From contig CP092863.1 of assembly GCA_030710605.1 (NCBI GenBank), forward strand, positions 108,044,405 to 108,108,404: 64,000 bases of DNA. The letters run 5' to 3'. Of the stretch, positions 10,860 to 21,650 are shown in pieces. Below the pieces are notes generated by a model, which was not told the origin of the DNA, did not search any database, and saw only the letters and a list, made by a program, of their open reading frames with translations. Each line of letters starts with the position of its first letter. Positions within the stretch are counted from its first letter, which is position 1. The stretch comes from Cordylochernes scorpioides (lineage: Eukaryota > Arthropoda > Arachnida > Pseudoscorpiones > Chernetidae). The position numbers were made by a program, and so were the translations under genes.

Positions 10860-11250
10860 CCCCTTAATAATACTCCAGTCGGTCTGGGGGTTTCCTTGCT
10901 CTCTGAGGTCTAGGACTGCGGACGGGCACTTGCACAGCGGCAGGCTCCGGTTTAGGAGTGCAAGAGGGCACGTGCACAGCAGCAGGCCCTGGTCTAGGAG
11001 TGCAAGAGGGTACGTGCACAGAAGCAGTCTCCTCCTTGTTTCCTGATGTAACCTCTGGAACCTCCTCTTCACTTTATTTCTGACTTCCACCTACAGGCTT
11101 CTCTCCTGATGTTCGAGGAAGTATCAAATGTCTTGTCTCCACTTGTGTCTTTCTCACAGTTCGCAATTGATTGATATGCCTCTTATACACGACGCCCTCG
11201 CAACTTATAAGGTAGTGATGACAGCTCAATAATTTCAAAATGGTACCTTT
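10860..11250 (-). pseudogene. Gypsy-type pol C-terminal tail after integrase
   Basis: The minus strand reads CEGVVYKRHINQLRTVRKTQ, the region after the integrase core that is typical of Ty3/Gypsy pol proteins. It then has three proline-rich units of about 14 residues (VHVPSCTPRPGPAA, VHVPSCTPKPEPAA, VQVPVRSPRPQR) and ends KPPDRLEYY just before the polypurine tract. An in-frame stop lies near the middle. The missing integrase core shows the internal deletion. Confidence 0.7.
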
Positions 11251-11279
11251 TTTCCATTTAGGTCTAGGTTAAATTTACA

Positions 11280-11730
11280 TTTATCTCTGTTTAACTTTAA
11301 ACCTTTTTCTAGCAATCATCTAAACAATAGATCCAACTTTTGTTCGTGATCTTCAAAGTCTTTTCCTGCAACCAAAATATCATCTATGTAGCAGGCCACA
11401 CCTGGCAAATCAGCAAATAGACTTTCCATAATCCTCTGAAATTTATTTGGTGCTACCGCTACGTCATATGGTAGTCTTTTATAAGAAAACAACCCATTTG
11501 TTGTGTTTATATCAATAACAGCTCTGGCTTCTTCCGCTAACATAACTTGTAAGTAAGCCTGTGATAGGTCTAGAGTCGAAAGTTCGGTGCTTGTAGATAA
11601 TTTTGAAAAGATCTCATCGATCGATGGAAGGGGATACCTATCTAATTCTATTGCTTTATTAGCTGTACATCTAAAATCACCACATATCCTTACACTCTAC
11701 CATCCTTTTTTAATACTGGTACTATTGGAG
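11280..11730 (-). pseudogene. Gypsy-type reverse transcriptase fragment
   Basis: The translation shows the RT blocks in order: VRICGDFRCTANKAIELDRY, then YPLPSIDEIFSKLS, then LSTLDLSQAYLQV with the first catalytic Asp. Next is FSYKRLPYDVAVAPNKFQRI, where VAVAP replaces the usual FGxxxAP, followed by GVACYIDDILVAGKDFEDH, which retains the catalytic YIDD. It ends at KLNRDKCKFNL. Sequence up to this point is typical of Ty3/Gypsy, and the RNase H that should follow is absent. Confidence 0.88.
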
Positions 11731-11755
11731 CGGTCCAATATGCATGAACTATAGG

Positions 11756-12640
11756 TTATAAAATGCAAGAATTCACTAAACGATCAATTTCATTCTCTAC
11801 TTTGTTTTTTAGAGAGAAAGGTAAACTTCTTCTGGCCTTACAAAACACAGGAGTCACATCCTCTTTTGATTTAAAATTTATTTTAACATCCTTTAGACAG
11901 CCCAAATCTTTGTTAAACAAATCTGCATATCTATCAATCAAACTATTTCTATTAGATTCATTATTTAAATTTTTAATGCTAAACAATCTAGAATAATCAA
12001 GTTTTAACTGTTTAAGCCATTCTCTTTCTAACAAAATTACCTGGGTTTTCCATTTACAACTATTAATCGTAAATATTGGTTGACTTCTTTTACAAAAACA
12101 CTTTTGACCTATAATCTCTATTGATTTACCACAAAAGGATTTTAATCTTAAATTTGTTGGAAATACATTTTTACCTTGCCAATTAATCTTATAAATATAT
12201 TTAGGTATTAACGTAACTGGACTTCCTGTATCTATTGTAAAGCACAAAGAATAATCATCTACTGTTAAGTTTATTGTGGCATCAGTTTCGCCCTGTACAG
12301 AATATATAGAGTCCTCTTGTACGAATTTACATCCCCACATTTTTTACTAGCTTTGCAGACCCTACTTAAATGACCTAGTATTTTACATTTTAAAACAAGT
12401 ATTTGTTCTATTAGGGCAAACAGAGGCCACGTGTGAATGTCTTTCGCCACATATATAACACATTATTTCTCCCCTTTGCCTGAAAGGCCTATGCTGCACC
12501 ATACTATTATTGTACTCACCCTTTTATCTTTTCCATTCACAGGGGATATTTTGGCCACTAATTTATCTTGTAATTCTCTTGTATTTATCTCCGCCAGTTC
12601 GAACGAGATTGCCACTGCAAAACTTTATCCTGGGTGACAT
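11756..12640 (-). pseudogene. Gypsy-type gag zinc knuckles and aspartic protease
   Basis: In minus orientation a gag-type nucleocapsid region at about 12450-12350 carries a first CCHC-like knuckle (CYICGERH then HVASVC). A second knuckle (CFK/CKILGHLSRVC) is broken by a one-base shift. A protease follows at 12340-11756, with the active site FTIDTGSPVTLIP. Then comes a linker ending FCKARRSLPFSLKNKVENEI, which leads into the RT. Weak gag-like sequence continues towards the primer-binding site at about 13215, with many frame breaks. Confidence 0.82.
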
Positions 12641-13222
12641 CGTCGTTTTCTTGTAGTAGCTTCTTTTGCAGGCTTTCCAACTTGAATCCAGTCACAAAAT
12701 TGTCTCGCATCATGGTTCCCAACATATCGCCGAAATTACAATTTATTGCTAAATGTTTCAATTCTCTAAGATATTCCGAAATTGATTATCATTCCTGTTG
12801 AATTCTCTTTAAAAATCTGCATCGCTGTGGTATCACTTTCTTCTTTAGATCCAAATGCAGCTTAATTCTTTGAATGATAGTATCATAGGGTTGATCTTTC
12901 ATTAGACCAGGAAGAAAATGTCGTTTCCCTGCTTCAAAGTTTCAGAATCTGGTAGCGAGGTTAAAATAAGCACTTTAATCTCTTATCCTTCAGATGCCAA
13001 AAAGAGAGCCTCAAATTTTTGTACAAAAAGATTGAAGTGTCCTCCACTGGGCTATAGCATCTAAAAGGTACTATCAACTTTGAACTTGTCATGCTGATCT
13101 TTTCTACTCCTTTGTTTTCTTGATCCAGATAGTTTTAAAGATGTAGTTGTTATATTTGCATAGACGCCGTTTTCCTCAGCTTTTTACTGGCTCTGTAGAT
13201 AGCGCATTCTCGTCGCCACTTT

Positions 13223-13361
13223 TGTTGTGTCGTAATTAGACGTTCAAGAGCTCAAACTTGACCATGGCCAACAACAAATGTCCAATTTATATATACATAT
13301 ATTTTTACATAATGAGGCTTTAAATGATACAAATAATATTCATCTATTTACATACACAACA
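13223..13361 (-). repeat. 5' LTR of the Gypsy-type element
   Basis: It starts TGTTGTGTCG and ends TACACAACA. It matches the other LTR but lacks a T-rich segment. A primer-binding-site-like GTGGCGACG lies directly inside. Confidence 0.85.
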
Positions 13362-14570
13362 GTTAATATATAGCGAGAAGAGTAGAGGACTGAGCACAGA
13401 TCCCTGAGGTACACCAGCCCATGTTCTTCGGTCCTTGGAAAATGTTCCATTGACCCGAACCTTTATCCTTCTTCCCCTTAAGAAGTCTGCAATCCAGATT
13501 AAGGTATTTCCTCTTACTCCGATGTTGTGCAGCCTTTCAAATAATTTCTACACTCGATCAAAAGCTGAGGTCATATCCAGGAATACGGCCGTTGTCTTCT
13601 TTGGCGGTTTTTCCTAGAAATCTATTATTGATTGACAGAAGTAGAACAGTTTATCAGTTGTACAGTGTCTGGATCTTTAGGCAATTTGGTAGAAGTTTAT
13701 TTTATTATTGTTAGTGAGCCAGACTATGAGCCTAGAGTGGATAATTCATTCTGTTATTTTACAAAGTATGCTGGTAAGAGCAATTGGCCGATAGTTCTTG
13801 CATTCCTTGGCATCTTTGGTTTCAGTATTGGCACTATAATTGATATCTTCCAATTCTTTGGTAGTTTACCAATTTGCCATGAAATGTTCAGTATTCGTAG
13901 GAGTTGATTTTTAGCTTTGTCTCCAAAGTGTTTAATCATTTGACCAAAGATTAGAGCATCTCCAGGTGACATCTTGGATTTAACTTTCCTATTGGTGAGT
14001 TTAGCTCATTCAGTGTGAAGTCTCTCGTGTAAATATCTTGTTGATGGTAATTTCTTGCTTGTTTAACTAACCTGTTTACATTATTTTTTTAGTCCTGCCT
14101 TCATTCGTATAGCTGAGTCTGGAAGTGCGTGAAAGATATTCAGCAATTATTTCAGCCATCTGTTTTTGTTCGTTCTCGCTATTCATATCGGTTAGAGTAT
14201 TGGAGGATTATTTTGATTGTTTTATAACATTAATTATATTCCAGTGATGGCTTTCATTTTTTGGATCCATTTTTTTCGCAGAATTCTGCCCATTTTTCTC
14301 TCTTGTTTGAATATCCAAATTTCTTGTTCTATTTTGTGAATAATATCAATTAATTCCTTTATGATTTCTTCTGTTTTATTTGTTTTAAGAAGTCCATTGA
14401 TATTGTCTCTCTCTGCAATCATTGCCTAGATATTGTGGTCCTTCCAGTAAAGTATTCACAGGTCTTTACGTATACCTCTAGGTATCGATACTTTTGAAGC
14501 TTTGGATATGTTCGAAGAGAATTTTTCCAATTTTTTGTCAATCGTTTTGTGATTTAATTCTTTGTTGCAC
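13362..14570 (-). pseudogene. Jockey-like ORF2: RT N-terminal half
   Basis: The minus strand reads RT blocks of non-LTR elements: a segment of finger motifs (ISWQIGKLPKNWKISIIVPILKP, 13754-13972), the palm segment VFLDMTSAFDRV at about 13560-13600, and AGVPQGSVLSPLLFSLYIN at 13365-13425. The frame then ends abruptly at the LTR element and resumes at 10681 with LATSILTSLKTQKLPV. At least two frame changes are present. Confidence 0.85.
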
Positions 14571-14576
14571 AGTTCT

Positions 14577-15330
14577 TCAAGCTTTTCTGTGATTTTTTTC
14601 CAGTGTTCTTTTATTCTGTTGGAAATTCTCAATTTTGAATTTTATGGTTGTTATAATTGGTCTGTGGTCACTGATTGCACTTTTCAGAATTTTCCATTGT
14701 GTTGTGGGTGCGATGTTGTAATTTATCGCTGTGATGTCTATTGCGGATTCTGTGCCTGTGTACTTGGATAGATAGGTGTTATTTTCGTTATTTAACGGTG
14801 TAAGGTCGAGGTCGGTTAGCATGTCCTCAACCTGCTGACCTTTGTTATCCTGGAAAAGTGATCCCCAAGTTGGTCTTTCGGCGTTAAAATCACCAAGTAT
14901 GATTGCGATATCCGAAGACGCTTCACTTAATGTCTCTATCAGGCCTGTATTGATGCTAGTATTATCGTGGTCATAAACATTTATGATTGGAATTGTTTTA
15001 TCTGTAAGATAGATTTCTATTGCCTGAGCTTCTGTCGTGCTTTCTCTAGGCTTACTCTGATTATAGGCGATACCCTTAAATTTGATTTCAAGAGTTTTAA
15101 TCAAAACGGCAAGTCCTCCTCCGAATTTTCCCGGTCTGTCCTTTCGTAGTGTTGTATAATCTTTGATATTGAATCTCAGATTCTGATTCAATTTTGTCTC
15201 CTGAAGACAAGTAATATGTACATTATTGTCACAGAGAAGACAAGTCAGCTCTTTATTTTCCTCTGGGTACCATTTATATTGAGTTGTAGTAGATTGAATT
15301 GTGTCCTCGTAGTAGATTTCTCATCATGAG
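14577..15330 (-). pseudogene. Jockey-like ORF2: APE-type endonuclease
   Basis: After a frameshifted N-terminus (LQLNINGTQRKIK, then CDNNVHITCLQETKL, which holds the catalytic Glu) the frame is open for 204 codons. Recognisable blocks are RPGKFGGGLAVLIK, then IAIILGDFNAERPTWGS with the GDFN catalytic motif, then DLTPLNNENNTYLSKYTGTESAIDITA, and finally KSAISDHRPIIT, with the SDHRP motif that closes the active site. This is the target-nicking domain of a LINE. The domain itself looks fairly intact, but the polyprotein is broken. Confidence 0.9.
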
Positions 15331-15450
15331 CTCGAGCTGCAGCTCCTGACGCGGCGGTTACCCCGGACGCGGTAGCATTACTGGAGATATCAGTTTTGCT
15401 CTTCATTTGAAAATGGGTGCCTTTGCAACGTTAGTCATCTACATCTACAG

Positions 15451-16538
15451 GATAAAGCACTCTTGGTGAATTATTTTAATTGTGATTCAGAATCTGCCAC
15501 TGAAGCTTTACGAGCGTTTCGTTCCTTTAAAGGTATTCGAAGCGGTAAAGGACCAATGAGTTGCTACTCTCCGAAGCGATTGATTAAAAGTTTTGAGGAA
15601 ACTGGATCTCTGGAAACAAAACCTCGGAGTGGAAGACCATCGACATGCAAGTCAGTGGCTGTTACGGTTTTGCAGAATGCTGAAGCTATTGAAACGTTAT
15701 CCACGTATGGAGAAGTAAGTGCTAGACAAGTTTCTCGACAAACGGGGATTTCGTATGGAACAGTTTGGATTGAACACACATTTAGAATTTTTCTATAAAA
15801 ATACCCTAACAAAATTCAAAGTTTTCACGAGTTGAAAGTCAGCGATTTTGAGAAGCGTCAAGAATTCGCTGCATGGGTTTTCAGGCAAATTGATATTGAT
15901 GGAAACTGGCTGTCAAATGTTCTAAGAACAGATGATGTTCACTTATATCTAAAGGGAGAATTTAACATTCAAAACTGCCTCATTTTGGCAACAGAAACCC
16001 CTAGGAATTTTACAGAAATATCACTTCATCAGCACAGAGTTACAGTTTTGTGTGGGTTCACTTCTTCTTTTATTTTTGGGCCCATTTTCTTTGAAAATAT
16101 CAATCGAAGAACTTTTAAACCCGTTTTTGTAACTGGTGAACGTTATGTTCAACCTTTGAGAGAAAAGGTTATTCTCATATTGCAGGACAGACAAGCACTA
16201 AGCGAAATAACATTCATGCAAGATGGAGGACTTCCTCATATCTCCCGCGGAGCCAAACAATTGCTGAAGGATACGTTCGGTGAAATTCGTTGATAAGTCG
16301 CCACTTTATATACCAGTGGCCTCCAATATCACCAGACTTGACGCCTTACAATTTCGGTTATGGGGGTACATTAAGTCGCGTTTTTATCGATGCCGGCCTA
16401 TCACATTGGCCATGTTGAAGGCTTCTATCAGATGGCACGTTTTATAAATTTCAACTATTTAATTGTGCCCATTCTGTCATCTATCGTCTGCAGGCGGTGT
16501 TTGAGAATGAAGGGCGCCACATTGAGCAAGGATTGTGA
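15451..16538 (+). pseudogene. DUF4817-type mariner-like transposase, inactive
   Basis: The N-terminus shows ALRAFRSFKGIRSGKGPMS, then KRLIKSFEETGSLETKPRSGRPS, then YGEVSARQVSRQTGISYGTVW: a helix-turn-helix DNA-binding region as in DUF4817-containing arthropod transposases. A stop and frame break occur at 15799. The catalytic part (15832-16293) has RTDDVHLYLKGEFN with the first Asp and FMQDGGLPHISRG with the second. After another frame change, SPDLTPYNFGYG has Asn where the third acidic residue should be. The C-terminus ends NEGRHIEQGL. It is most likely the original gene of the 10-kb mariner. Confidence 0.87.
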
Positions 16539-17205
16539 CCTAATACAAGAGAGAAGGCAGTTACCTCATGTGTTATATTTTGCAGCTCTTTGTTTTGGGT
16601 TATGGGAATAATAAATGCTGTCCTCACATCTTGACTCTTTTTTTTCTGTGAACAGTAATTTTTTTGTTAATCATTTGCCCACATCTTATATTATGTCGTG
16701 CAGGCCAAAGTGTTATAACTTCTCCAATAACACTGGTATACACAATTTTAACCCTTATGTTTAATTTATCGCTTTTCGCTCATTAGAAAAAATAGCATAA
16801 GGAATATTTTCTGTATCCCCCCCAACTTTAGAAATTTTGCGCAAAAAATAATACAAAATGATTTTGCTACCACGTTTTTCAACGTAAAAGGTCGATTTAA
16901 AAATGATTTTTTTTGAGGGGATACATTTTCAAAATTATGTACAGTATAATAAACAATGATAACATTTGACAAACCCATAGGATATTTGGAATAAAGTACG
17001 ACAAATATATTTTGTCACTCCCCTCTATTTTTCATCTTTGGATCATGACAAATATCCAGTTAAATAGTCAAGTGTCGCCAATTAGTCAAGAAACTATACA
17101 TTCCTTATAGCACGAAATCCTATTAGTAGTGCCATCATAATTTTTGGTACTATATTAACATTTCAAAAATCGTCTATTGATATCAGTAGTTATTTTCAAA
17201 CATTC
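16539..17205. other. Non-coding interior of the composite element
   Basis: This sequence between the transposase pseudogene and the right inverted end has no recognisable motif. A 70-codon frame on the minus strand is not supported. Confidence 0.55.
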
Positions 17206-17640
17206 AATCTATTTCACAAAACTCCATCTAAAATATAAATATTTTTGCTACATGTTTTAATTTGCATATACCTATTTTACATATCTCAGATTGTATTTAA
17301 TAATCGTTAACCATTTCTTCTAACTTTTGGCGAAACGGTGTTTTATTAATTTATCATTTGATATTATTAGGGTTCTTTCCTGGTATTCAAAAAGGAAAAA
17401 TACGTGTCGTTCAGTTATATTTTTCAATTTATCAAACAATTTGGCCGCTTGAAAGGTGATTCTGGTAGAGCGCCATCTAGCGAATAAAGTTGTAACTAAA
17501 ATCAATTTCGAATTTTTCATTTTTTGCCATAAAAAATCCCATTGCATCCTGAACACAATGGTGTTTACCGCATTGCTCTAGCCCAAATATTCGCGGAGTT
17601 ATTAATTTTTAAAGTTGTGCGGGACTTTTGGATCACCCGG
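17206..17640 (-). repeat. Right long terminal inverted repeat of the composite
   Basis: This is the complement of 7668-8101 over nearly all its length, with the outer end GACTTTTGGATCACCCGG. It contains GCGCCATCTAG at 17470. The TA duplicate follows at 17641. Confidence 0.87.
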
Positions 17641-18220
17641 TACATGCTAAAAGGTACAACTTCCTTGAGTTTTGTCCATGAGTGTATCTTTCAGAGTTAT
17701 TGTCTGAATCCCGATATACATGCTAAAAGGTACAACTTCTTAAAGTTTTGTCCATGAGTGTATCTTTCAGAGTTATTGTCTGAATCCAGATATACATGCT
17801 AAAAGTTACAACTTCCTTAAGTTTTGTCCATGAGTGTATCTTTCAGAGTTATTGTCTTAATCCCGATATACATGCTAAAAGGTACAACTTCCTTAAGTTT
17901 TGTACATGAGTGTATCTTTCAGAGTTATTGTCTGAATCCCGATATACATGCTAAAAGCTACAACTTCCTTAAGTTTTGTCCATGAGTGTATCTTTCAGAG
18001 TTATTGTTTGAATCCCGATATACATGCTAGAAGGTACAACTTCCTTAAGTTTTGTCCATGAGTGTATCTTTCAGAGTTATTGTCTGAATCCTGATATACA
18101 TGCTAAAAGATACAACTTCCTTAAGCCTAGTCCATGAGTGTATGTTTCAGAGTTATTGTCTCAATCCCGATATACATGTTAAAAGGTACAACTTCCTTAA
18201 GTTCTGTCAATGAGTATATT
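17641..18220 (+). repeat. 76-bp satellite, right part of split array
   Basis: Eight or so units continue the array that stops at 7667, beginning exactly at TACATGCTAAAAGG. Units differ by single substitutions (for example TTGTTTGAATCC and TTAAGCCTAG). The last unit drifts into unique sequence. Confidence 0.93.
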
Positions 18221-18697
18221 CACAGAATTAAGAAAAATGCGATATAATTTCATAAAATATTTAATAAATCAACTTATTTCGTAAGGTGTTTAGATATTTC
18301 TATGAGTAAATATAATCCCATAAACAATTTATGAAAGAATTACGGCCGTTAATCACAGAATAATCCAATGTCGCCAGATCAATGACAGGTAAAGAGAGAG
18401 ATAATTCATAGAGAGGAACCCGCCGAGAAAAGGACACAATAAGAAAGTAAGAGAAGATAACGAGATGGGGACAGAGTAATTCTGGCAAATTAACCGGACA
18501 CCAGGGGTGCTGGATCTATTCAGTAATTGATGGGGTAATCCCCGGATGTAACCAGCCCATCCATCAAGCCCTCCAATTAAAACAGCGCGTGCCCAGTTTG
18601 CGTGTGTCATACTGAATGTCTTAACATCCAATAAATCATTCCGCCTCACACATATGTGATAAGGATGAAAATATATTGAAGAATCCCTCTTTGATAA
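18221..18697. other. Apparently unique, moderately GC-richer stretch
   Basis: No repeat partner is seen in this window. A 130-codon frame on the minus strand (18353-18745) is open but starts inside the following tandem repeat and shows no known motif, so I do not call it a gene. Homeodomain-like cores (TAATTGAT, CAATTAAA) occur at 18520-18580. Confidence 0.35.
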
Positions 18698-19360
18698 ATT
18701 TGCATAGTTGTCATAACGGATTTTGTTTATATATCCTTCTATCAATTTGCATAGTTGTTATAGCGGATTTTGTTGATATATCCTTCTATCAATTTGCATA
18801 GTTGTTATAGCGAAGTTTGTTGATATATCCTTCTATCAATTTGCATAGTTGTTATAGCGGAGTTTGTTGATATATCTTTCTATCAATTTGCATAGTTGTT
18901 ATAGCGAAGTTTGTTGATATATCCTTCTATCAATTTGCATAGTTGTTATAGCGGATTTTGTTGATATATACTTCTATCAATTTGCATAGTTGTTATAGCG
19001 GATTTTGTTGATATATCCTTCTATCAATTTGCATAGTTGTTATAGCGGATTTTGTTGATATATCCTTCTATCAATTTGCATAGTTGTCATAACGGATTTT
19101 GTTTATATATCCTTCTATCAATTTGCATAGTTGTCATAACGGATTTTGTTTATATATCCTTCTATCAATTTGCATAGTTGTCATAACGGATTTTGTTTAT
19201 ATATCCTTCTATCAATTTGCATAGTTGTTATAGCGGATTTTGTTGATATATCCTTCTATCAATTTGCATAGTTGTTATAGCGGATTTTGTTGATATATCC
19301 TTTTATCAATTTGCATAGTTGTTATAGCGGAGTTTGTTGATATATCCTTCTATCTAATTT
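18698..19360. repeat. 47-bp tandem repeat, about 14 copies
   Basis: The unit reads roughly TATCAATTTGCATAGTTG, then TTATAGCGGATTTTGTTGA, then TATATCCTTC. Two variants, 'GTCATAACGG...TTTATATA' and 'GTTATAGCGG...TTGATATA', occur in blocks, suggesting segmental amplification. Confidence 0.92.
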
Positions 19361-20060
19361 GCATAGCTGCTAGAGGGTGATACACAATATGCCTAGATTC
19401 TATAATTCAGTATAGAGTGTTTTCAATTAAACACAATGAATTTATATAACTGTTATTGAGCACAGTTTGTAGATGAACTCTATCCAATTTGTATAGCTGT
19501 AATAGAGACCAATTCGTAGATGATTATTCCCAATTTACATAGAGGCTATGTAGAGTCATGAGGAATTCAGTCCAATATTGTATAGTTGTTATAGAATACA
19601 TGTTGTAGATGACTATGCCCAAATTGCATAACTGCTATAGCAGAGTCATCGGGAAATCAGTCCAATACGCATAGCTGTTATAGAGCACAATTCGTAGATG
19701 ATTCTGCCCAAATTGCATAACTGCTATAACAGAGTCATCGGGAACTCGGTTCAAAATTGTATAGCTGTTATAGAGTACAGTTTGTAGATGATTGCCCAAA
19801 TTCCATATAGAGGCTATAGAATGATTCACATATAGAAACCTGTTCAATTTGCAGAGCTGATATAGATCTGAATTTGTCAATAAATATTGATGTATAATTT
19901 GCATAGTTACTATAGCATGGCTTATAGATAAAATAGCCAAATTTGCATAGTTACTATAGCAGAGTTAGTCGGGGAATCTGTTCGAATTGGCATAGCTAGA
20001 CTTGTACTATAGCATAGTTTGTTGTTATATCTGCTCTAAATTGCATATTTACGATATACA
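19361..20060. repeat. Degenerate relatives of the 47-bp repeat
   Basis: Words such as TTGCATAGCTGTTATAGAG and GTAGATGATT...CCCAAATTGCATAACTGC recur at irregular spacing of 60-80 bp. They look like an older, diverged part of the adjoining array. Confidence 0.7.
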
Positions 20061-21564
20061 TACTATGTATATGTATACGTATATGTATATGTATACTATA
20101 TATATATATATATATACTATAGATTTGGCCGGGGAATTGGACAATATCTGAATAAAGTATCTACCACTATAACGCAAAAACTTTAATAAAACATTTTTAA
20201 AAATAGAAAAAAAAAAAACGCCCATTTCCCAGCATATACTGAAGTATATTGGGATGAACATGAGCATTTTATATAAAGTAACTGAATAACATATTCAACT
20301 GTTTTAAAGATTATTATATCCAGGGCTTTATAAGGCCAAAAGATAATCAAAATTCGAACAAATTAATTTAATATATTTTTGAAGCATAAACACTTCTATA
20401 TATGTATATGTTTCAAGAGAGATATATTTATAATTTAAGTTCCTGAAACGCAGAATATGTTTAATTATTTTGAGAAATTCATAATGAAATATAACTTTAT
20501 AGAATTGATGATGATAAATAATAAAACCAGAGTAAATTATTCACAGAATATTACCTATCCTCATTATATATTTCTTTTCTTTACAAAATTAAAGTTAACA
20601 ATATTTTTACAAATACAAATGAAAAGAGATTTCTTAAAATTTGAAAACTTCAACAAAATATCTGTGATACAAAAATATATATTATAAAAATATCGAGGAA
20701 TGAATCAAATAAAATATGAGAAAGTAAGAAATAAAGTTATCAAAAATTCGTTAAAGTTGAATAAAAACCATTTTTACCTATTTCTTCTTAATGAGTAAAT
20801 TGATAGTTTGATATTCATCAAAAGATAAGAGAGAATTCTAGAATGTAGAAAGAACGAATCCGTGTTGCCAGGTAATTTATTCATTAAAACTTCTACAAAG
20901 AGAGAGAGAGAGGAAACCACAAATGAACCAGAGTTGCCAAACTCTTTATTTAAATTCCAACCTCCAAATTTTTCTGTGAATTAACACTATGAGTAAATAG
21001 ATAGAGATGCGGGTTCTAAGAATTTAGAAGGAAAAGAAAGAAAAAAAAGTGTTGATTGCATTTTCCGAGTTAAGAGAGACAAAGTTTTATTTACATTTTA
21101 CTTGGAAGTTTTTAACGTATTTGACGGGGGACAGTTTTAACGTGGAGAGCCATTTAAAGCGGTAGGCTCAAAGTCAAATAGTTTTAAAACTAGACGCTAT
21201 ATATCACAGAGCGCGAGGTAAACAATATGTTTTAAACAGATAATTCTCTTTTTTTATTATCTTAATACTCGTAAATTTTTCCTAAAAAAAATATTTACTC
21301 TTTTTTTTACAATAGAAAAATTGAATATGGAATAAAATTATAGATATCATTACTGTAAATAATTCTGTAGCAAATTTGATACCGTGGCAATACGTTTTTT
21401 AAAAAATATTTTCTTTGACGTTTTGTTGAAAATAGGGGTATAAGAATAAAATAAACTATTAGAATTATTTTATAAATATAATTTATTGTTGTTTCTTGAC
21501 GCAAGCATCCTTTGTGGGGATATTGTGTCTTATTTGATAATAAATAAATAAATAAAAAAGTACA

Positions 21565-21565
<1 letters not shown>
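20061..21565. other. AT-rich DNA with a LINE-tail scrap
   Basis: No gene is seen. A segment at about 21490-21545 (TTTCTTGACGCAAGCATCC...AATAAATAAATAAAT) resembles the tail of the LINE fragment at 41787-42070. Confidence 0.5.

Positions 21566-21643
<78 letters not shown>
21566..21643. repeat. (TA)n microsatellite
   Basis: A nearly uninterrupted AT dinucleotide run of about 78 bp directly before a MITE. Confidence 0.95.

Positions 21644-21650
<7 letters not shown>

Larger units (their letters stand above)
10682..13361 (-). mobile_element. Ty3/Gypsy-type LTR retrotransposon, internally deleted
   Basis: Two direct repeats of about 140-170 bp form the ends (10682-10852 and 13223-13361), starting TGTTGTGTCGTAATTAG and ending CACAACA. 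In minus orientation the 3' LTR is preceded by a polypurine tract (complement of CATCTCCCCCCTTAATA, 10853-10869). The 5' LTR is followed by AAAGTGGCGACGAG, which is in the right place for a tRNA primer-binding site. The interior encodes zinc knuckles, protease, part of the RT and then only an integrase tail, so RNase H and most of the integrase are deleted. It sits inside the LINE RT, just before the YADD box. The target duplication is not clear. Confidence 0.88.
8900..15430 (-). mobile_element. Jockey-like non-LTR retrotransposon, decayed and interrupted
   Basis: Reading on the minus strand, the order is the end of ORF1-like sequence (about 15300-15420), an APE-type endonuclease (15330-14577), the first half of a reverse transcriptase (14570-13362), an LTR element inserted in the RT, the second RT half (10681 onward), RNase H (about 9780-9240) and a CAG/GTT-rich tail (about 9235-8975). 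Frameshifts and stops occur throughout. Excluding the LTR insert the element is about 3.9 kb, so most of ORF1 is missing. Exact ends and target duplications could not be fixed by eye. Confidence 0.85.
7668..17640 (+). mobile_element. 10-kb Tc1/mariner composite with ~400-bp inverted ends
   Basis: The left end reads CAGGGTGATCCAAAAGTCCC and the right end is its complement apart from the second base. TA is duplicated outside both ends (7666-7667 and 17641-17642), and deleting the insert rejoins one satellite unit exactly at GATATACATGC. The inverted ends stay nearly identical over about 400 bp. Inside are a foldback mariner (8132-8864), a Jockey-like LINE (about 8900-15430) that is itself split by an LTR element (10682-13361), and a DUF4817-type transposase on the plus strand (15451-16538). 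The transposase is the likely original passenger gene, and the other elements are later insertions. Confidence 0.85.

Noticed and set aside
10682-13361. Clear 4-6 bp target duplication of the Gypsy-type element
   Set aside because: Flanks GCTAAG and GTTAAT do not match convincingly, so I report the LTRs but no duplication.
18353-18745. 130-codon minus-strand frame as a gene
   Set aside because: It starts inside the 47-bp tandem repeat, has no recognisable domain, and length alone is weak evidence. It is kept only as a low-interest observation.
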